Program-made: the position numbers and the translations under genes
Shown: positions 1-8,914 of the stretch, one piece after another
How positions within the stretch are numbered: position 1 is the stretch's first letter
How the letters are laid out: each line of letters begins with the position of its first letter
NCBI RefSeq assembly: GCF_004320535.1
Contig: NZ_SIHY01000001.1
Span: 1,860,001-1,924,000, forward strand
Source of the DNA: Arthrobacter sp. S41
Lineage (GTDB): Bacteria > Actinomycetota > Actinomycetes > Actinomycetales > Micrococcaceae
DNA length: 64,000 nucleotides
Direction of reading: 5' to 3'
Notes under the pieces: model-generated
What the model saw: only the letters and a program-made list of their open reading frames with translations
What the model was told of the DNA's origin: nothing
Databases searched by the model: none

Positions 1-98
1 CCAATTTTGAAGTGTGCTTCCCCGGCAGGAAAGTTCATGAATTCAACGTCGGAGTAGACCGTGTATCCGGCTGCAACGGTGGCGTATGGCTTGATCAT
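1..98 (-). CDS. 5' end of a possible ribose-phosphate pyrophosphokinase-like gene (partial)
   Basis: The minus strand reads open from ATG at 98 to the window edge, giving about 33 residues. A second in-frame ATG lies at 116. The residues FMNFPAGEAHFKI resemble the N-terminal F-P-x-G-E segment of short, phage-type PRPP synthetases, which often sit beside nadV-type nicotinamide phosphoribosyltransferase genes. That family call rests on one short motif and is tentative. The start at 98 is preferred because the 116-135 palindrome and a possible promoter (TTGCCA, 17 bases, ATGTTT) would overlap a start at 116. The rest of the gene lies outside the window. Confidence 0.4.
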   Translation of the reverse strand, partial: MIKPYATVAAGYTVYSDVEFMNFPAGEAHFKI

Positions 99-115
99 GA
101 ATTCAGCGTAACACA

Positions 116-135
116 TAAACATCACTTGATGTTTA
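116..135 (-). promoter_or_regulatory. Perfect palindrome, probable operator of the partial gene
   Basis: TAAACATCA-CT-TGATGTTTA is an inverted repeat with 9-base perfect arms and a 2-base centre. On the minus strand it overlaps the spacer and -10 region of a possible promoter directly upstream of the partial gene. Size and symmetry fit a dimeric repressor site. If the gene is an NAD-salvage PRPP synthetase, an NrtR-type regulator would be a natural candidate, but that is inference. Confidence 0.55.
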
Positions 136-142
136 TTGCTGG

Positions 143-210
143 CAAAAAAACTTCCCTGCCCACTTTTGGGGTCAGCTAACCGCCAAACCACCTTAGAGAG
201 CTAGGGAAGT
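143..210 (-). terminator. Terminator after the D-threonine aldolase-like gene
   Basis: On the minus strand ACTTCCCT (210-203) pairs with AGGGAAGT (157-150), and the second arm runs straight into seven T residues. The roughly 45-base loop holds a smaller hairpin around CCCCAAAAGTGGG. The long loop is unusual, but the arm followed by a T-run fits an intrinsic terminator placed just after the stop codon at 213. Confidence 0.55.
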
Positions 211-212
211 AT

Positions 213-1313
213 TTAGTAGTTCAGCCCGCGAGCAGCCACGTCCCACACCTCGGTGGAATCATCGGGGTGCACGGCCAACACAGAATCAACCAGGTTCACT
301 GCCTGGCACACATGATTCGGGATCACCTGCAGGCGAGTGCCGTGCGCAGGCAGCTCAAGATTTTCGGGCCACAGGACCGTGGAGTGGTGTTCGGAGAGTG
401 CACTAATTCTGGCGTCCGGACATTCCACAATGCGCCCGTACCCGGTGGCCCAGCTAGGACGGTCACTGCCAAGAATTTTGCTACCGGCATCCAGTACTAC
501 TCGGCGAGGGATCTGCTCATTTCCTTCATGACGGCTCACCACGGTTGCCGCAACAGTCAATGAGATCTCGTCAAAGCCAATACGTCCAAGTTCAAATTGC
601 TGAGCGTCCCCAAAAACGTAAACACCTGGACGTACTTCGGTCAGCACAGAGCTATCGCTCAAGGCAGCGGTCGGTGAGGAGCCACCGCTGATGCGTTTGA
701 TTTCAAATCCGGCTTCACGCAACAACCTTGTCGCCTCGGCCAACGCTTTAAATTCATCATTAACCGCAGCGTCGATTCCATCGGGATCATAGCTGTGCCC
801 AGGGAAGGTAAAGACTCCGTGCACGCGCATGCCAGCTGCGCTGGCGGCTTGGGCGATGGCCACCGCATCTTGTGGTCGCACACCGCTGCGGTGATGCCCG
901 CTATCAATCTCAATCATGAGCCTGATTTTTGCGGCCTTCTCCCCCAGCATCTGGGACATCTGCTGGACGGCTTCGACCGAATCAGTACCGATGCTCAGCT
1001 TCGCACGTCGCATCAACTCCACAATGCGAGTTGCTTGAGACTCATCAACCCATAACGGATAAGCAATAAAGATCTTGGCCACGCCCTGCAGCGCAAAGCT
1101 TAAGGCCTCACCGACGGTAGCCACGGTCAGCCCGACGGCACCAGAGTCTAGTTGACGGCCAGCGACTTCCAGCATCTTGTGGGTTTTTGCGTGCGGGCGT
1201 AATTTCAAACCTTGGCTGGCGACCCGTTGGGCCATTTTGGAAATGTTCTTTTCCAGCTGGGCCACATCGATCATGATGTGTGGCGTGCTGATGCCAGCAG
1301 GGATTGAGACCAC
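213..1313 (-). CDS. D-threonine aldolase / D-serine dehydratase-like PLP enzyme
   Basis: This 366-residue protein has the alanine-racemase-like N-terminal barrel (TPHIMIDVAQLEKNI, then LRPHAKTHK, whose first lysine is the expected PLP Schiff-base residue) and the C-terminal D-Ser-dehydratase-like domain. PNHVCQAVNL near the end supplies the His-Cys pair that binds a divalent metal in this family. Members cleave D-threonine to glycine and acetaldehyde or deaminate D-serine; the sequence does not decide between them. The GTG at 1313 follows AAAGGA at good spacing, whereas an upstream TTG at 1382 lacks one. The IclR gene ends about 100 bases upstream on the same strand, so the two may be co-transcribed. 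Confidence 0.85.
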   Translation of the reverse strand: MVSIPAGISTPHIMIDVAQLEKNISKMAQRVASQGLKLRPHAKTHKMLEVAGRQLDSGAVGLTVATVGEALSFALQGVAKIFIAYPLWVDESQATRIVELMRRAKLSIGTDSVEAVQQMSQMLGEKAAKIRLMIEIDSGHHRSGVRPQDAVAIAQAASAAGMRVHGVFTFPGHSYDPDGIDAAVNDEFKALAEATRLLREAGFEIKRISGGSSPTAALSDSSVLTEVRPGVYVFGDAQQFELGRIGFDEISLTVAATVVSRHEGNEQIPRRVVLDAGSKILGSDRPSWATGYGRIVECPDARISALSEHHSTVLWPENLELPAHGTRLQVIPNHVCQAVNLVDSVLAVHPDDSTEVWDVAARGLNY

Positions 1314-1418
1314 GTCTACCGTTCCTTTAATACTTGTACTGCGTCGCGGTGACGGTCGTGTCTTGTTGAATCCGCCGATCAAAAAGATTACCGCAGCTTT
1401 CTAGCAACCAGCTAAGCG

Positions 1419-2213
1419 CTACATCCGAGCACCACTGGTCCGCGCGGCCAGCTTGGTCGAGAGCTCATGGGCGTGGTGCAAAAGAAGTTGCCCCAATTCC
1501 TCGCGACGATCTTGTTCAAAGCGCGTGTGTATGCCGGTCAAGCTCAACGCCCAGGCAGGTTGTCCAGAGCTATCAAAGACCACTGCACCCATTCCCCAGC
1601 TGCCCTCAACGATGAGTCCGGGGTTGATGGAGTAACCAGCTTTTCTGGTTTCGGCGATCTTCTTACGCAATTCCTTAGCACTGTGCGCAGAACCGTATTC
1701 GGCCTCTAACTGAGCTCTAGCGAGATAGCGCTTCATACTCTCCTCGGGCAGGAAAGCAAGGATGGCCATGCCCGCCGATGCCACACCCAGCGGGAAGCGA
1801 CGCCCTTCGTAAAGCACAAAGGAACGAATGGGGAAGGCGCCATCTTGACGTAGGAGGCACACCGTTTCATCTGAGCGTCGCGCAGAAAGAAAGGCAGATT
1901 CTCCGGTAGCTTCTGCCAATGCCGTGACGTGTTCACGAGCCAGCTCGCTGATGTCGTATCGCTCGGCGGCCACCGCTCCCATGAGGTAGAGCTCCGGGCC
2001 AAGTAGCCACTTGCCGGTCTTTCGGTCGTGGTCACAGAAACCCTCGGTGGCCAAGGCCGATAGCAGTCGATGCACTGTAGGCCTGGCCAAGCCTGCGGCA
2101 CGTGCGGCCTCACTGGTTGTGATGCCCTGCGGCATCGAGGCGCTCACCGTTCTCAGTACGGTAGCCAGTCGGCCAACCACTTGGGCTCCGGCCGGTAAAT
2201 TGCTCATGCCCAT
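1419..2213 (-). CDS. IclR-family transcriptional regulator
   Basis: The 264-residue protein has an N-terminal winged helix-turn-helix (about residues 8-70, including TSEAARAAGLARPTVHRLL) and the C-terminal IclR effector domain (GESAFLSAR, then FPLGVASAGMAILAF). IclR proteins are cytoplasmic dimers that respond to small carboxylates or aromatics and often control adjacent catabolic genes. ATG 2213 is chosen because the next upstream ATG (2279) would overlap the divergent VOC gene; ATG 2207 is also possible. The 12-mer CATATTATGGAC abutting this start recurs upstream of the CoA-transferase operon, which makes that operon the likeliest target. PcaR- or KipR-like roles are possible but unproven. 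Confidence 0.9.
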   Translation of the reverse strand: MGMSNLPAGAQVVGRLATVLRTVSASMPQGITTSEAARAAGLARPTVHRLLSALATEGFCDHDRKTGKWLLGPELYLMGAVAAERYDISELAREHVTALAEATGESAFLSARRSDETVCLLRQDGAFPIRSFVLYEGRRFPLGVASAGMAILAFLPEESMKRYLARAQLEAEYGSAHSAKELRKKIAETRKAGYSINPGLIVEGSWGMGAVVFDSSGQPAWALSLTGIHTRFEQDRREELGQLLLHHAHELSTKLAARTSGARM

Positions 2214-2222
2214 ATTATGGAC
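2211..2222. promoter_or_regulatory. Candidate IclR operator, copy 1
   Basis: CATATTATGGAC, within the 5-base-arm palindrome CCATA-T-TATGG (2210-2220), overlaps the start codon of the IclR gene. The identical 12-mer occurs at 2750-2762 before the CoA-transferase operon. It is proposed as an autoregulatory site on the basis of the repeat and its placement only. Confidence 0.45.
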
Positions 2223-2277
2223 GATTCTTTTTGACTCTCCCTCTTTTATGTCGCCAACTAGGTGCATACTGTGGGGC

Positions 2278-2733
2278 ATGAAGAGTTCATGGCAATTGGT
2301 AATTGACTGTAATGATCCGCGCGTAATGGTCGAGTTCTGGTCACAGGCAATGCACTACATCCCCGAACCACCACCAAGCCCCCACACCACCTGGCGTTCA
2401 TATTGGCAGGCCATGGGCGTGCCCGCCGAAGAGTTGCCACCAGGCGCCGGCGATATCCCCGAGTCGCTCATCGATCCGCAAGGGCACGGACCGCGCTGGT
2501 GGTTCCAGCAGGTTCCTGAATCCAAGAGCATCAAGAATCGTCTGCATGTTGATCTCTTAGTTGGCGGAGGACGCAGCGTCCCTTTTGAAGAACGCAAGAC
2601 GCAGGTCAACAAAGAAGCCGAACGTTTGGTGGCTCTCGGCGCGAGCATCCGCAGCGTGATGGATCTACCGGAGATGGATCATTTCGCCGCTTGCATGGCA
2701 GATCCTGAAGGCAACGAATTTGACGTCGTCTAG
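2278..2733 (+). CDS. VOC-superfamily (glyoxalase-like) protein
   Basis: A 151-residue protein starting SSWQLVIDCNDPRVMVEFW and ending FAACMADPEGNEFDVV, the beginning and end typical of a glyoxalase/bleomycin-resistance fold (beta-alpha-beta-beta-beta modules). The family includes dioxygenases, isomerases and drug-binding proteins; substrate cannot be read from sequence. No Shine-Dalgarno site precedes ATG 2278, but CATACT (2265-2270) sits at the distance expected for a -10 element of a leaderless transcript beginning at the A of the ATG. It is divergent from the IclR gene, with 64 bases between them. Confidence 0.85.
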   Translation: MKSSWQLVIDCNDPRVMVEFWSQAMHYIPEPPPSPHTTWRSYWQAMGVPAEELPPGAGDIPESLIDPQGHGPRWWFQQVPESKSIKNRLHVDLLVGGGRSVPFEERKTQVNKEAERLVALGASIRSVMDLPEMDHFAACMADPEGNEFDVV

Positions 2734-2749
2734 CTTCAAAACTTGCGTT

Positions 2750-2762
2750 CATATTATGGACA
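2750..2762. promoter_or_regulatory. Candidate IclR operator, copy 2
   Basis: TCATATTATGGAC repeats the 12-mer found at the IclR start. It lies about 135 bases before the CoA-transferase start. A weaker relative, CACATAGTGGAC inside the palindrome TCCAC-ATA-GTGGA (2869-2881), abuts the ribosome binding site of that gene. Confidence 0.45.
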
Positions 2763-2896
2763 AGCTGTCTAACTTTCTTCACTATCCGATCAATATGCGT
2801 CCAATCCAGTGATCACTATTGAATGCTCATCTGCGACTACGTAGGTTTATAGCAAGACATAACCGCTCTCCACATAGTGGACGCAGGGAGAAATCG

Positions 2897-3601
2897 ATGA
2901 CAACGAAGTTTCGAGAAGACGCGGCAGCAGAACTAGCCGCAGTAGTAAAAGATGGAATGACCATCGCCGTGGGCGGCTTTGGCCTTTCCGGCATTCCCAA
3001 CAGACTGATCACCGCATTGCGGGATTCCAAAGCAACCAACCTCACCATCGTCTCCAACAACATGGGCGTGGACGGTAAAGGCTTAGGGATCCTTCTAGAA
3101 AATCATCAGGTATCCAAGGTTCTGGCCTCCTACGTTGGCGAAAATAAACTCTTTGCCAAACAGTTCCTCGACGGAGAACTTGAAGTTGAGTTTTGCCCGC
3201 AAGGGACACTAGCCGAAAGATTGCGTGCTGGCGGAGTGGGCATTCCTGCGTTCTTCACTCCGACCGGAGTCGGAACGCCGGTGGCTGAAGGCAAAGAAGT
3301 CATGGAATTCAATGGAAAGCCTGCAATCCTAGAGCGCGGGATTTTTGCTGACATCGCTTTGGTCAAGGCCTACCAAGCAGACGCCGAAGGCAATCTGCGC
3401 TACCGCATGACCTCAAAGAACTTCAACCCGTTGGCTGCCATGTCTGGCCGCCACACCTTCGCCGAAGCCGAAGAAATTCTTGATGACTATCTTGACCCTT
3501 CATTGGTAGAGACCCCGGGTATTTTTGTGCAGACCTTGGTGGCCACCGACGGAGTCAAGGACATTGAACAGCGCACCGTACGCAGCAAGCAGGAGGCCTA
3601 A
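2897..3601 (+). CDS. 3-oxoacid CoA-transferase subunit A
   Basis: A 234-residue alpha subunit of a family I CoA-transferase, recognised by [19 protein letters not shown] and the conserved [11 protein letters not shown] region. The alpha2beta2 enzyme moves CoA from succinyl-CoA (or acetyl-CoA) to a 3-oxo acid such as acetoacetate or 3-oxoadipate. ATG 2897 is chosen because AGGGAG lies just upstream; longer in-frame starts lack this. Subunit B follows after 2 bases and a thiolase overlaps it, so the three form one operon. ScoA and PcaI are both reasonable names; the sequence alone does not decide. Confidence 0.92.
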   Translation: MTTKFREDAAAELAAVVKDGMTIAVGGFGLSGIPNRLITALRDSKATNLTIVSNNMGVDGKGLGILLENHQVSKVLASYVGENKLFAKQFLDGELEVEFCPQGTLAERLRAGGVGIPAFFTPTGVGTPVAEGKEVMEFNGKPAILERGIFADIALVKAYQADAEGNLRYRMTSKNFNPLAAMSGRHTFAEAEEILDDYLDPSLVETPGIFVQTLVATDGVKDIEQRTVRSKQEA

Positions 3602-3603
3602 AC

Positions 3604-4254
3604 ATGTGGACACGTGATGAAATGGCATCCATTGCAGCCAGCGAATTAGCCGACGGACAATACGTCAATCTCGGTATTGGAATTCCTACCTTGGTCGCCA
3701 ATCACCTACCCGAAGGTGTCTCGGTCAAACTCCAAAGTGAAAATGGTCTGCTGGGCATGGGCCCGTTCCCATACGAGGGTGAAGAAGACGCAGATCTAAT
3801 CAACGCCGGAAAACAAACCGTTACCATCTTGCCCGGTGGCAGCTTCTTCGACTCAGCAACCTCGTTCGGAATGATCCGTGGAGGCCATGTACAGACCGCT
3901 ATTCTTGGTGCATTACAGGTAGCCGCCAACGGCGACCTCGCCAACTGGACCATCCCTGGCAAACTCGTCAAAGGTATGGGTGGCGCCATGGACCTCGTTG
4001 CTGGAACGCCACGAGTGATCGTGCTAACCGACCACACAGCCAAAGACGGCACCAGCAAGATCGTGGAGAGCTGCGATTTACCGCTGACCGGCGTTGGCGT
4101 AGTCAACAGAATTATCACCGACCGGGCAGTGTTCGACATTGAGAACGGCGCCTTGACCTTGCGCGCAGTGGCCCCCGGTGAAACCGTAGAAACTATTAAA
4201 GAGATCACGGCAGCTAAATTTGCCGTCGACATCCTGGAGGATCTGAACGCATGA
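3604..4254 (+). CDS. 3-oxoacid CoA-transferase subunit B
   Basis: The 216-residue beta subunit carries the catalytic glutamate in [12 protein letters not shown] (Glu46), which forms the covalent glutamyl-CoA thioester in family I enzymes, and [15 protein letters not shown] just before it. Length is normal for a separate beta subunit. It sits 2 bases after subunit A and its stop overlaps the thiolase start (ATGA), so translation is probably coupled to keep the subunits balanced. Substrate is acetoacetate or 3-oxoadipate. Confidence 0.93.
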   Translation: MWTRDEMASIAASELADGQYVNLGIGIPTLVANHLPEGVSVKLQSENGLLGMGPFPYEGEEDADLINAGKQTVTILPGGSFFDSATSFGMIRGGHVQTAILGALQVAANGDLANWTIPGKLVKGMGGAMDLVAGTPRVIVLTDHTAKDGTSKIVESCDLPLTGVGVVNRIITDRAVFDIENGALTLRAVAPGETVETIKEITAAKFAVDILEDLNA

Positions 4255-5420
4255 GCGCAAAAATTGTTGGTTACGCCCGCACACCCTTTGTAAAGTTCAA
4301 CGGCGTTTTCGCCAATGTTCCAGCCACAGAGCTTGGTGCACACGCGGCTAAAGCCGCGTTGGAACGCGCCGGTGTTGACCCCAAAGAAGTAGAGCAAGTT
4401 ATCGTCGGTCAGGTACTTCAGGGGGCAGCCGGTCAGAACCCTGCGCGCCAATCTGCAGTTGGCGCAGGTATTCCCCTGAACGTTCCATCCATTGCGGTGA
4501 ACGCGGTCTGCCTCTCCGGCGCCGAGGCAGTAGTTGCCGGTGCCCGACTCATCAATAGCGGTGAAGCAGATGTAGTTCTTGCCATCGGTCAGGAGTCCAT
4601 GACTCTTGCTCCCCACGCACAACGAGCTCGTGCTGGTGTTAAGTACGGTGCCATCGAAATGATTGACACCATGGCCCACGATGGTCTGACCGACGCGGCA
4701 GAAAAACGTTCCATGGGTGCTTCGACCGAAGAGCACAACGGCGAACTTTCCATCACCCGTGAGTCCCAGGACAAGATTGCCGCGCAGTCGCACCAGAAGG
4801 CTGCGGCCTCTCGCGAATTTACCGCCGGTGAAATTGCTCCGTTCACCGTCACCACCCGCAAAAGCGAAACAACCTACTCCGAAGATGATGGCATTCGTGA
4901 CACCACCACTGTAGAAACCCTAGCTAAGTTGCGCCCCTCATTCTCGAAGGACGGAACGATCACGGCAGGTAACTCATCGCAGATCACCGACGGTGCTGCC
5001 GCCGTGGTCTTGGCCAGCGACGCCGCCATTAAACGTCTTGGCCTGACCGCTTCGGCCGAAATCGTCTCGCACGCATTTGTCGCTGGCCCAGGACGCACCT
5101 TGCATGAGCAGCCTTCAAATGCGATTGCCGCCGCCTTGCAGAAGGCCGGCGAAAAGGCTGAAAACCTGAAGGCGGTTGAAATCAATGAAGCCTTCACCGC
5201 GGTAGTTGTTGAGTCCACCAAACTTCTGGGCATCAATGAGTCCATCGTAAATCAGCATGGTGGAGCCACCGCTTTGGGTCACCCGATCGGCGCTTCGGGC
5301 GCTCGCATCATTGGCACCTTGGCTCGACAGCTGCAGGAGCTACCTGCCGGTTCCTTGGGCGCCATTGGTATTTGTGGTGGTGGCGGACAAGGCACCGCGG
5401 TACTGCTTCGTTCTCTCTAA
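4251..5420 (+). CDS. Thiolase (acetyl-CoA acetyltransferase / 3-oxoadipyl-CoA thiolase)
   Basis: A complete 389-residue thiolase: acylated Cys87 in [10 protein letters not shown], the NEAF segment (312-315), catalytic His344 in [10 protein letters not shown] and Cys375 in CGGGGQG. It cleaves a 3-oxoacyl-CoA with CoA to acetyl-CoA and a shortened acyl-CoA, finishing what the co-transcribed CoA-transferase begins. Acetoacetyl-CoA is the simplest substrate; 3-oxoadipyl-CoA would place the operon in the beta-ketoadipate pathway. No ring-cleavage or other pca gene lies nearby, which slightly favours ketone-body use. Confidence 0.9.
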   Translation: MSAKIVGYARTPFVKFNGVFANVPATELGAHAAKAALERAGVDPKEVEQVIVGQVLQGAAGQNPARQSAVGAGIPLNVPSIAVNAVCLSGAEAVVAGARLINSGEADVVLAIGQESMTLAPHAQRARAGVKYGAIEMIDTMAHDGLTDAAEKRSMGASTEEHNGELSITRESQDKIAAQSHQKAAASREFTAGEIAPFTVTTRKSETTYSEDDGIRDTTTVETLAKLRPSFSKDGTITAGNSSQITDGAAAVVLASDAAIKRLGLTASAEIVSHAFVAGPGRTLHEQPSNAIAAALQKAGEKAENLKAVEINEAFTAVVVESTKLLGINESIVNQHGGATALGHPIGASGARIIGTLARQLQELPAGSLGAIGICGGGGQGTAVLLRSL

Positions 5421-5438
5421 ATCGGAGTTCCGGTGACC

Positions 5439-5485
5439 AAGCCGGGGTCAATGAATTTTGATATTCATTGACCCCGGCTTTTTAT
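5439..5485 (+). terminator. Terminator of the CoA-transferase/thiolase operon
   Basis: An 18-base perfect stem (5439-5456 with 5463-5480; AAGCCGGGGTCAATGAAT on the left), a 6-base loop and TTTTT form a textbook intrinsic terminator 18 bases after the thiolase stop. Confidence 0.93.
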
Positions 5486-5547
5486 GTGCGTAATGAAAAG
5501 CGAATTCAGGCTTTGAAACAGCGTCACAGTCTCTATTCGGAGGTATT

Positions 5548-8220
5548 TTGTCCGCGTTCTGTGATATGAAATTGGTAGGCCAAATTTCAACTCGTTCGAC
5601 TTTAATGCGACGAGTTTTGCCATTGCTTGATCATCATCGCACCACGTCAGGACTTCCATTGGAAAATTTGCAACAACCGGATGAACCAAAGGCGCCTCAA
5701 ACGCCCTCCAATCCTCCGCCACCACCGCTGGCACCAGCCGGACAAAATCCGCAGGTAAAAAAGGTTATTGACGCGCTAGTGGACCTCAAGTCCAAAGCTA
5801 GCCTTCAATTGCTCGCAATTCAGGCCGGCGCTATTGCGGTTATCGCTATCGTACTTGCCCTTTGTTACCTTATTCCGTTGGCATCCGCGGCTAAGGAATC
5901 AGGGGCTAGCGATTACTCTGACTACTCAGACGCAGGGTTAGCCTCGCAACTCAACTCATTCAAAGCCTTCATCTTGCTATTTAGCACCATGCTCGGCGGT
6001 GGCCTGAAGATTTCGGGCAACGGTGGTGGCTTCGGCATGTCCGGAGAAGCGCACCTAGCGCTCTCGCTTGTCTCGATCACTGCGATTCTCGCAATCTGCA
6101 TTGCAAACTACCTGGTAGTTCGCAAACTCAAGCGAGGCGTTCCTGCCGGTGGTTGGAAGAGCGCCGCTCTGAATTCGGGACTGCACGCACTGGTTCTTGC
6201 ACTGGTCTTCTTGATCATTTCGCTCTTTGGCAAGCTCAGTATGGAAGCCATGGAATTCGTGAGTGCAACGATTTCGCCGCGGTACGCTGGCGTCTTCTTC
6301 ACTGTTCTGCTCACTGTATTCTTCTCACAGTTCATTGCCACTGCCCCAGCTCGATCCAGCGCTGAAACTCCGCTGATGAACGGTGTACGTGAGGCAATTA
6401 CTCTTGTTGTTGCTGTCTTGACGGTCTTTGCCGTAGTCGGCGTCATCATCGTATTGGTCAACAAGAGCGAAGACATGCCGTGGAGCATGACTCTGATGTT
6501 GCTTCCTTTGCTTGGAACCCTAGGCGCCTACCTTGGTGCTTTGGGCTTCCTCGGTGCGGTGGCTCCAAACATTTCTGGTGCCGCTTCGACCCTGGAAAAC
6601 TTCACCGGAGATTCCATCCCAACCTCCGCGTACCGGATCTGGGACTTCGCCGACGGTAAGGGCGCTTGGCTGATTGTCCTTACTGTTCTCTTGGTTGTTG
6701 CCGTGGCGATTCGAGTCGGCATTCACCGCACCCGTACCAGTGGAATCAACTGGCAGCGGGTATGGCAGCTACCGGTTGTCACACTCGTCCTATGGATGAT
6801 TCTCGCGTGGCTAACCAGCCTTTCCTTGGGCGGCAAGATCAGCGCTGGCGAACTGGGCAACATGAACGCAGATGTCTCCTTCGGCATCACTTGGTATTCC
6901 GTGATTTTCCTAGCCATCGGTGCAGCTATCGTCTCGGTGCTCGCCGAACTTCTGCCGCTTCAGGTCTACCGCTACTTCCCAGCGCTACTCGGCGTTCTGG
7001 GTGGTAAAGCTGCTACGGAACGCTGGATCTCCGGACAGTCACAGGCTCCAGTCGCGACGGCACCTGCAGCACCAGCAGCCTCAGTAGCACCAGCGCCAGT
7101 TACTCCGACCACCACCATGCCGGTCACCACCACCGAACCGGCCACAACTTCGTTTGCCGCAGCACCAGCTGCGAGCGCCAACACCGCACCGGTCTCCCCT
7201 GTAGGCCCAGCGCCTGCACTTCAGCCAGCCTCCGCAGCTTCCAAGACGAAGGCAAAAGCTGTTGGATTTGGCGTACTCGGTTTGGCGGTCCTTGTAGGTC
7301 TCGGCATTGGTGCCGTGACCTACCTGAATTCTCAGCGAAAACCAGAGGCACAGGTCGAGCAGTATCTATCCCTGCTGGCTGATGGAAAAGCAGACAAGGC
7401 CGGGGAAATGGTTGACCCGGGCATTGATAATGCTTCCCGCGTTCTGCTCACAGATGACGCAATGGCTGGGGCCGAGCAGCGTTTGGAGGTTGTCGATGTT
7501 AAACGTGAGTCCAAGGACGACAGTTCAGCAACTATCCGCGCGACCTACGCCATTAACGGTGAACAGCATGAAAAAGTCTTTAGCGTAGACCGCGGGGACA
7601 AAGAGTTCGGGCTGCTTGATACCTGGGAACTGAACGAACCGCTACTGGTGCCAGTAAAAATCAGTTCGGGTCTAGTCTCGGATGTCACCGTTGGCAAGGA
7701 ACAGGTTCACCTTGGTGAGGGCGAATCGTTCTTTGATGAAACTTCCTCCTCCTACAGCGGTGACTACTACGTTTACCCTGGCATCTACAACGTCACGGCC
7801 CCAAGCACTGAATACCAAGAAACTGATGTTCAGCAATTGCGCGCAAATCACCCAGATGATCTGGAAGCCGCCGTTACTCTGAGCACCGTGGCCACGGCAA
7901 AGGTTGATCAACTTGTGCTGGAGAAGGTACGAGCGTTTTCTACCGCTTGTGTCACCGCACCGACCAATCTCGATGAGGGCTGCCCTTATGAGTTGCAGGC
8001 CAAAGATCTAGAGTCCTTCTCGGTGAAGAAACAGGCCGAGCAAGTAGCGCTTGAAGGAATGGATACCTTCGAAAGCTCGCCTGTCACGTTCAAATACAAG
8101 CAAACGGACAAAGAGTACATCGACTACGACGAGGAAGAAATCGAACGGAGCTTCACGGGCAACATCGATTGGAGCACCGGACAACCGGTTGTTACCGTCA
8201 CCGATTCATCTTGGTGGTAA
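5548..8220 (+). CDS. Large multispanning membrane protein with extracytoplasmic C-terminal domain, function unknown
   Basis: An 890-residue protein I cannot assign. It reads as a cytoplasmic Pro-rich N-terminus (about 44-66), nine hydrophobic helices (near 88-112, 170-190, 207-228, 247-265, 282-305, 313-338, 373-392, 405-427 and 445-469), a Pro/Ala/Thr-rich linker (498-565), a further helix (571-593) and a roughly 300-residue outside domain ending VTVTDSSWW. That tail resembles the small beta-rich domains found in YvbJ-like envelope proteins. TTG 5548 is preferred because GGAGG lies at 5539-5543; ATG 5566 is an alternative. It is monocistronic, between two terminators. A role in envelope maintenance or sensing is a guess. 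Confidence 0.75.
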   Translation: MSAFCDMKLVGQISTRSTLMRRVLPLLDHHRTTSGLPLENLQQPDEPKAPQTPSNPPPPPLAPAGQNPQVKKVIDALVDLKSKASLQLLAIQAGAIAVIAIVLALCYLIPLASAAKESGASDYSDYSDAGLASQLNSFKAFILLFSTMLGGGLKISGNGGGFGMSGEAHLALSLVSITAILAICIANYLVVRKLKRGVPAGGWKSAALNSGLHALVLALVFLIISLFGKLSMEAMEFVSATISPRYAGVFFTVLLTVFFSQFIATAPARSSAETPLMNGVREAITLVVAVLTVFAVVGVIIVLVNKSEDMPWSMTLMLLPLLGTLGAYLGALGFLGAVAPNISGAASTLENFTGDSIPTSAYRIWDFADGKGAWLIVLTVLLVVAVAIRVGIHRTRTSGINWQRVWQLPVVTLVLWMILAWLTSLSLGGKISAGELGNMNADVSFGITWYSVIFLAIGAAIVSVLAELLPLQVYRYFPALLGVLGGKAATERWISGQSQAPVATAPAAPAASVAPAPVTPTTTMPVTTTEPATTSFAAAPAASANTAPVSPVGPAPALQPASAASKTKAKAVGFGVLGLAVLVGLGIGAVTYLNSQRKPEAQVEQYLSLLADGKADKAGEMVDPGIDNASRVLLTDDAMAGAEQRLEVVDVKRESKDDSSATIRATYAINGEQHEKVFSVDRGDKEFGLLDTWELNEPLLVPVKISSGLVSDVTVGKEQVHLGEGESFFDETSSSYSGDYYVYPGIYNVTAPSTEYQETDVQQLRANHPDDLEAAVTLSTVATAKVDQLVLEKVRAFSTACVTAPTNLDEGCPYELQAKDLESFSVKKQAEQVALEGMDTFESSPVTFKYKQTDKEYIDYDEEEIERSFTGNIDWSTGQPVVTVTDSSWW

Positions 8221-8237
8221 CAACCACTAGCAAATAA

Positions 8238-8271
8238 GTCCGCGGGTTGGTCTCCTGACCAGCCCGCGGAC
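8238..8271. terminator. Bidirectional terminator between convergent genes
   Basis: GTCCGCGGGTTGGTC (8238-8252) pairs with GACCAGCCCGCGGAC (8257-8271) with one G-T pair and a 4-base loop, flanked by A/T-rich bases. It lies between the 890-residue membrane protein gene and the convergent phosphatase gene. Confidence 0.8.
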
Positions 8272-8290
8272 CTATTTAGTGCAGTCCCTC

Positions 8291-8851
8291 TTAGTGGCTC
8301 AGTGGTTCTCGGGACACGTAGTTGTTCAGCAACCGCGCATCTAGTTCGCGATAGGTTCCATTGGCTACCTGCGGATCAGATTCACCGGTCAATGCGCTAA
8401 GTACAGAGCTGATCAGTGCTCCATGGCTGACTACCAAAACATTATCGCCTGCGTGTTGCTGGCAAATCTTGAACAAGGCGTTGACCGCTCGCTCCACAAG
8501 ATGCTTCTCAGTTTCGCCGGAACCAATGTGTAGCTGTCGCTGCTCATCAACAGGATGGCCAACAAGCTTGCCTTCCCAGTCGCCAAAGTCTTGTTCCATG
8601 AGTTCAGGGTTTTCGTACAGTGCACGGGTGCCGATTCCCTTGGAAATAATCTGAGCAGTTTGTAATGCCCGGAAGAGCGGCGAAGAATACACGGCGGCCC
8701 ACGGGCCCCGTATGGCAAATTCCTGAGCCAGCTGTTGGGCTTGGCGTACGCCGGTTTCGTTCATTGGCAAGTCGCTTCGTCCATGAAGTCGGCCTGCTTT
8801 GTTCCATTCGGTCTGTCCGTGACGGATCAATACAATTTTCTGTTCGCTCAT
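8291..8851 (-). CDS. Histidine phosphatase family protein (phosphoglycerate-mutase-like)
   Basis: A 186-residue branch-1 histidine phosphatase. The catalytic phospho-His lies in IVLIRHGQTEWN and the second histidine in VVSHGALIS; LHGRSDLPMNETGVRQA is also family-typical. Substrates range from phosphoglycerate to nucleotides and cofactor phosphates, so the exact reaction is open. ATG 8851 is chosen because an A/G-rich GAAGAAG site precedes it. The metallophosphoesterase gene lies 63 bases upstream on the same strand; the two probably form an operon. Confidence 0.88.
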   Translation of the reverse strand: MSEQKIVLIRHGQTEWNKAGRLHGRSDLPMNETGVRQAQQLAQEFAIRGPWAAVYSSPLFRALQTAQIISKGIGTRALYENPELMEQDFGDWEGKLVGHPVDEQRQLHIGSGETEKHLVERAVNALFKICQQHAGDNVLVVSHGALISSVLSALTGESDPQVANGTYRELDARLLNNYVSREPLSH

Positions 8852-8914
8852 CGTCTTCTTCTTTCTGGCGTGCACCGCTAGTTTTCTTTCCTGCGGCGCG
8901 AAGTTCTCTGTGGA

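Noticed and set aside
3702-4793. Long minus-strand open frame of 363 codons opposite the CoA-transferase B and thiolase genes
   Set aside because: It is antisense to two well-supported enzymes, its product matches nothing I recognise, and it lacks a ribosome binding site.
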